A stretch of 64,000 nt of DNA from Paralichthys olivaceus (taxonomy: Eukaryota > Chordata > Actinopteri > Pleuronectiformes > Paralichthyidae), in the NCBI RefSeq assembly GCF_024713975.1, contig NC_091096.1, positions 24,949,458-25,013,457 on the forward strand. Reading direction: 5' to 3'. The notes under the pieces were generated by a model. The model worked only from the letters and a program-made list of their open reading frames with translations. It was not told where the DNA came from and searched no databases. The position numbers were made by a program, and so were the translations under genes. Below, in pieces: positions 60,181 through 64,000 of this stretch (positions are counted from its first letter, which is position 1; the number at the start of each line of letters is the position of its first letter).

Positions 60181-63100
60181 CTCTGCGGGTGTGTCGCGTT
60201 TCAGGCTGTGTTGTACATGGTTAATAATTATGCAAATAAAACCAATACGTCCTGTGAAGAGGATGCAGCAAAGATTTAAAGTTAGAGGGATCTGTCAAAC
60301 ACACAAAAACAACTGACAACCCATTTTGACCCACTGCATAGAGAGATGTCTCTTCAGTTGAGTATTTTAAACAACAGTAAAATATGTACCTCCAGTAGGA
60401 ACCATTAAAATAATGCCTTGATCAAACCTATGTTCATTAATTTATCAAATGAGGAGTTATGGGAGCCCACATATGCATTTAAAGCAGCCTTACAGGAAGG
60501 AAACCATATGGATCAATATAGAAATAAATACATAAAAATATAAATAATAATTCCCAATCATTTAGACTGGGATCGTTTCTACTGAATACAGTTTCCCATT
60601 TTTCTGGTGATTCAACACTCACAGTCTGTACAGATTCTTACACAGATCACAAAGTTTACAAAAAAAATAATAGAAAAAAAAATCTGGTTGAATTTTAAAG
60701 TAAAAATAACGAGCAGACACGTTTGTTTGCTATGAATAATAACGTGGTAATTTGACAATTGCTCGACTGAATTGTGGGGTAAGGAGATACAGAGCACATA
60801 ATGTTTCTAACAATGAAAATTGCAGCATGCATATGGTAATATCTTGAATTTTGTTAATCCACCACAGAAATACGCTAAGTGATGGCTTTAGAGACAACTC
60901 ACAAAAAACAAAACAAAAAAAACACATATTTCGAAAAGTATTTTTCTAGCTTTTAGGGAAGTTTAATTTGTGATATTGGCTTGTGTTGTTGCCTTTTAGT
61001 GTGAAATACACTGCAGCACATATACTTTTCTTTTACTGCAGATCAGATTTAATCTATAGTGTTAGTCTTTAAGAGATTTCTAATCACTATCATGACCTGA
61101 CTTTCCTGCATGTCTCTTTCATTATGTTTTTATATGTTTCAAAATTAGATCAAGTCACACTTGATCACTGTCAAGGCCAATGTTCCCATTTAGGGTTATT
61201 TCATGCTACCTTCTAGTTAATCAAACACAAAAACATAGTCTCATTAAAATGAAAAACAAGGCTGTTTGTCTTTATTTCAGAAAAGTTGCAGGTTTTCCTC
61301 TCAAAGATATCAGTGTGCCTTGTTGCACTATTCCCCTTAAATTTACCTTTAGACAGTGTTTGAGACATTTCCCTGCACAATGATAAGTTCTTACTGACAC
61401 TTCACCTCCAATAATTTGTTTTTTTTCCAGCATCTTTACGTCAACTTCAAATATGACCTCTGCCTGATCTATAACATTCTATAATAGTTCAGTTTAAATA
61501 ATTAACAATGAAATTAAGTAGTTTTTCGCGAGGTTTTTGTGCTGACCGACACTGTGGAGAACTCAATTAGACACTGCATTTTGAGTGCAGGCTGTGTCAT
61601 GCATGGCCAGGGTCCAAACTTGTTTGTCAGCGCAGGCAACATGCAGTGGGTTAATTTTTACTGAAAATTGTGCAACAGATTGCACAGTGCACAAGTTGAC
61701 ATACGCAGGTAGCAGGAGTGTAACTCCTCACCTTTTACACATGTAACCTTTAGTACAAAATGTTCTGTGGTCCTCCACCATACCTCATTGATTTTTTCCC
61801 CCCAAACATTTTAAGCAGACAAATTTTTACACTCAAATTTTGAAAGACAGAATAACAGAACAGAACAGAATAATCTTAAAATGTTCCATTTCATCCTGCA
61901 AAATAAAAAACATTGTCAAGCATACCATTTGGAGAGTTTGCCCTGTTGAAGGGTTTGTGTGTTCAGGGATATTTGTGGACTTCCCAACAGAAGATTTCTT
62001 CTTTATTAATTTATGAAGTTATTTTTCCTTCATCTCAGCGGAGAGCCCTCAGTGGACCAAACAGGCCTCTGCAAGTGTAGCTGTTGAGATAAGGTCATAT
62101 GGTCACATGTTTTAACCGTGTTGAGGGAAACACTTGTGTCCTTACTGCAACAACACCACAGGTATTTGTTTAAAGATGTCAGCCAATCACAAATATTTAT
62201 TTCTATAAAGTTTTGTGGTTTGTGGTTTTGTGAGAAATTATTAGAAAAACCACAGTAACACCTTGAATATTTCTTCTACATCGTAGAAAATTCTTATTCA
62301 AGTAAGAAAGATTCAAGGACGGACCATGTGCACTTTACAACATTTATATAAGCATTTATCTATTCATATAGTAAGGCTCAATATGACTGAAATTAGGATC
62401 TACTATTAAAGCGACAAACTTTGATATTGGTGGGTTCACTCGTAAAAACCCTGTCAAATCCTAAAATTGGCTTCCAGCTCACTGTTGATGGTGTGACTTT
62501 AAATTAGTTTAATTCAGTTTTAGTAACATTTAGATAACCAAGCAAATCATGCAAATTATAATGAATCCCTCTCAGACTGTGATGCACAGTTGCTAATGTA
62601 CAAAAAACATGTTGAAAATATATATATTATCTTCCTGCTAACTCTGTAATAGGATATAAGGATATGAAATTCTTCTATTGCAGAACTTGTACGTTTCCAT
62701 CCTGGCTCTGTTAGCTGTTCCCATATTGAATCTATGTTAGTGTCTGTGAAGCCTTGATGGAGTCCCACCGGCTGCTTGCCATTCACAGTGACCACTGTCC
62801 TGTCAAGTTAGAAGAGGAAGGAAAACAAAAATGGCTCAACAGTGTCACATTGTTGCTCTCAGCCAGTCACAGCTGAAAGAATTCAGACCGACAGCTTGTG
62901 TTGGTCCTGGCCCCGCCCCCGATGCAAGTCATGTGACCAGTCAGCAGCAGCAGGACACACCTCTGGCTCTCACAGTAAAACAACTTAGGCCCTGTAATGA
63001 ACTGAGAGAGTGGGCCTACCGCTCCTGGAGGGGACTCTGCAACCTCAGTGTGGGGAATCATTGTGTCAGACCGACACAATAGAGAACAGTTGTAGGTTAA

Positions 63101-64000
63101 TCAGAATGAGCCCAGATTAAAACATACAGATTGTCCCATGAGCATAATATCCGCTGAAGAGTCTGTTGCTGAAAAGTCTTTGAGCAACAAGCCCTCAGAG
63201 TTCACCCGTCTCACTTATATTAGGATTAGGATCACTGTCTCACAAGTACTTCTACTAGTAGCAGTAGCATGCTTTCTGTATCACGTTGGGAGTACTGGTA
63301 CTCAGTGGTGTGGCGTGTAATACAAAAACTTTGAGATAACTGTAACATGTGGTTTCCTGCAGACTGAGATAAGATTCAATTGTTCCATTCACTTTCTGTA
63401 TGTATAATTATTTTACATGCATTATAAAAATATGTCAGGATTCCTGGTTGTAATAACAAAGACAAAAAAGGGTCTTAACTTTACAAATATTAAACACAAT
63501 TTTTTTAAGTTCACTAAAATATTCCAGATATTCCTATCACTTTTTGATATTCAGCAAATTATTCTCTGTTTTACTTTATACCATTTATTGAAAAATAAAA
63601 TTTCTGCAGTGTGTGGAAGATGCATTAAACATGTAACTGAACGATTCAAAGAAAACTATACATCAAACTTCAAATTGTAGTAAATAGTTGTAATAATGAG
63701 AATTTGGTTATTTCATTAGTAACGTATATTATTATTATTATTATTATTAATAATAGCATTATTAATGTATTAATTATAATAATGATTTGAACTACCTTGT
63801 ACAGTACTGTTGGGCCATATAGGTCTTTTGTATGTTTTGTGTGTAAAATATTAATCTTCAAAGTAGCTAAAAGAGCAGCTGGTCAATAAGCAGAGGAAAA
63901 AAGTAGTATAAAGGAACATAAAACGATTCAAGTCAAGTGCCATCACCTCAAAAGTGTATTTGAGTAAATATACTGTATTCACACAATTGACAAATAGTGT
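60181..64000. other. AT-rich region without a recognised gene
   Basis: Nothing in 3.8 kb matches a protein family or RNA that I know. Microsatellite (ATT)n occurs at about 63728-63755. Open frames up to 88 codons have low-complexity or random composition. Confidence 0.5.

Overview
This is vertebrate nuclear DNA, almost certainly from a teleost fish and probably a percomorph. The genes have many short exons, GT-AG introns and vertebrate protein families. The background is AT-rich, with long CA/GT microsatellites and TTAA-flanked MITEs and LINE remnants of types common in fish. I see nothing prokaryotic.

Layout, left to right. (1) 225-2363, minus: dhfr exons 1-4; the last exons lie beyond the left edge. 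(2) 3719-10122, minus: gtf2h2 (TFIIH p44), complete, 14 coding exons, 394 aa. (3) 13515-21300, minus: ocln (occludin), complete, 8 coding exons, 488 aa, with a non-coding first exon at about 22741-22865. (4) 25341-33473, minus: marveld2 (tricellulin), 5 coding exons, 582 aa, with a non-coding first exon ending at 35304. (5) 38919-42676, plus: sdf2l1, 3 exons, 218 aa, signal peptide and C-terminal HDEL, head-to-head with marveld2. (6) 47.7-58.4 kb, minus: four microRNA hairpins of the miR-130/301/454 family, which share the seed AGUGCAA. A GC-rich promoter with CCAAT boxes lies at their upstream end. (7) 59.2-64 kb: a second GC-rich patch, then AT-rich DNA in which I recognise no gene.

Functional themes. 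Occludin and tricellulin are paralogous four-pass MARVEL proteins of bicellular and tricellular tight junctions. They sit in tandem and share the exon structure of their C-terminal occludin/ELL coiled coil. DHFR supplies tetrahydrofolate, p44 serves transcription and nucleotide excision repair, and SDF2L1 works in ER protein folding. From memory, the human counterparts lie on 5q13-14 (dhfr to marveld2) and 22q11 (SDF2L1 with miR-301b/130b), so the window joins two blocks that are separate in human.

Main leads. A weak marveld2 5' splice site (GTCTAA) runs straight into a CA microsatellite, and reading through it stops translation after one residue, giving a tricellulin without its C-terminal domain. 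Three CCAAT boxes with an exact 32-bp period plus a CRE core lie beside the microRNA locus. The four microRNAs form a compound cluster antisense to sdf2l1. An inverted pair of CCAATCACGG sits in the sdf2l1 promoter. Exon coordinates were derived by hand from splice consensus, reading frame and recalled vertebrate proteins; no alignment or transcript data were available.
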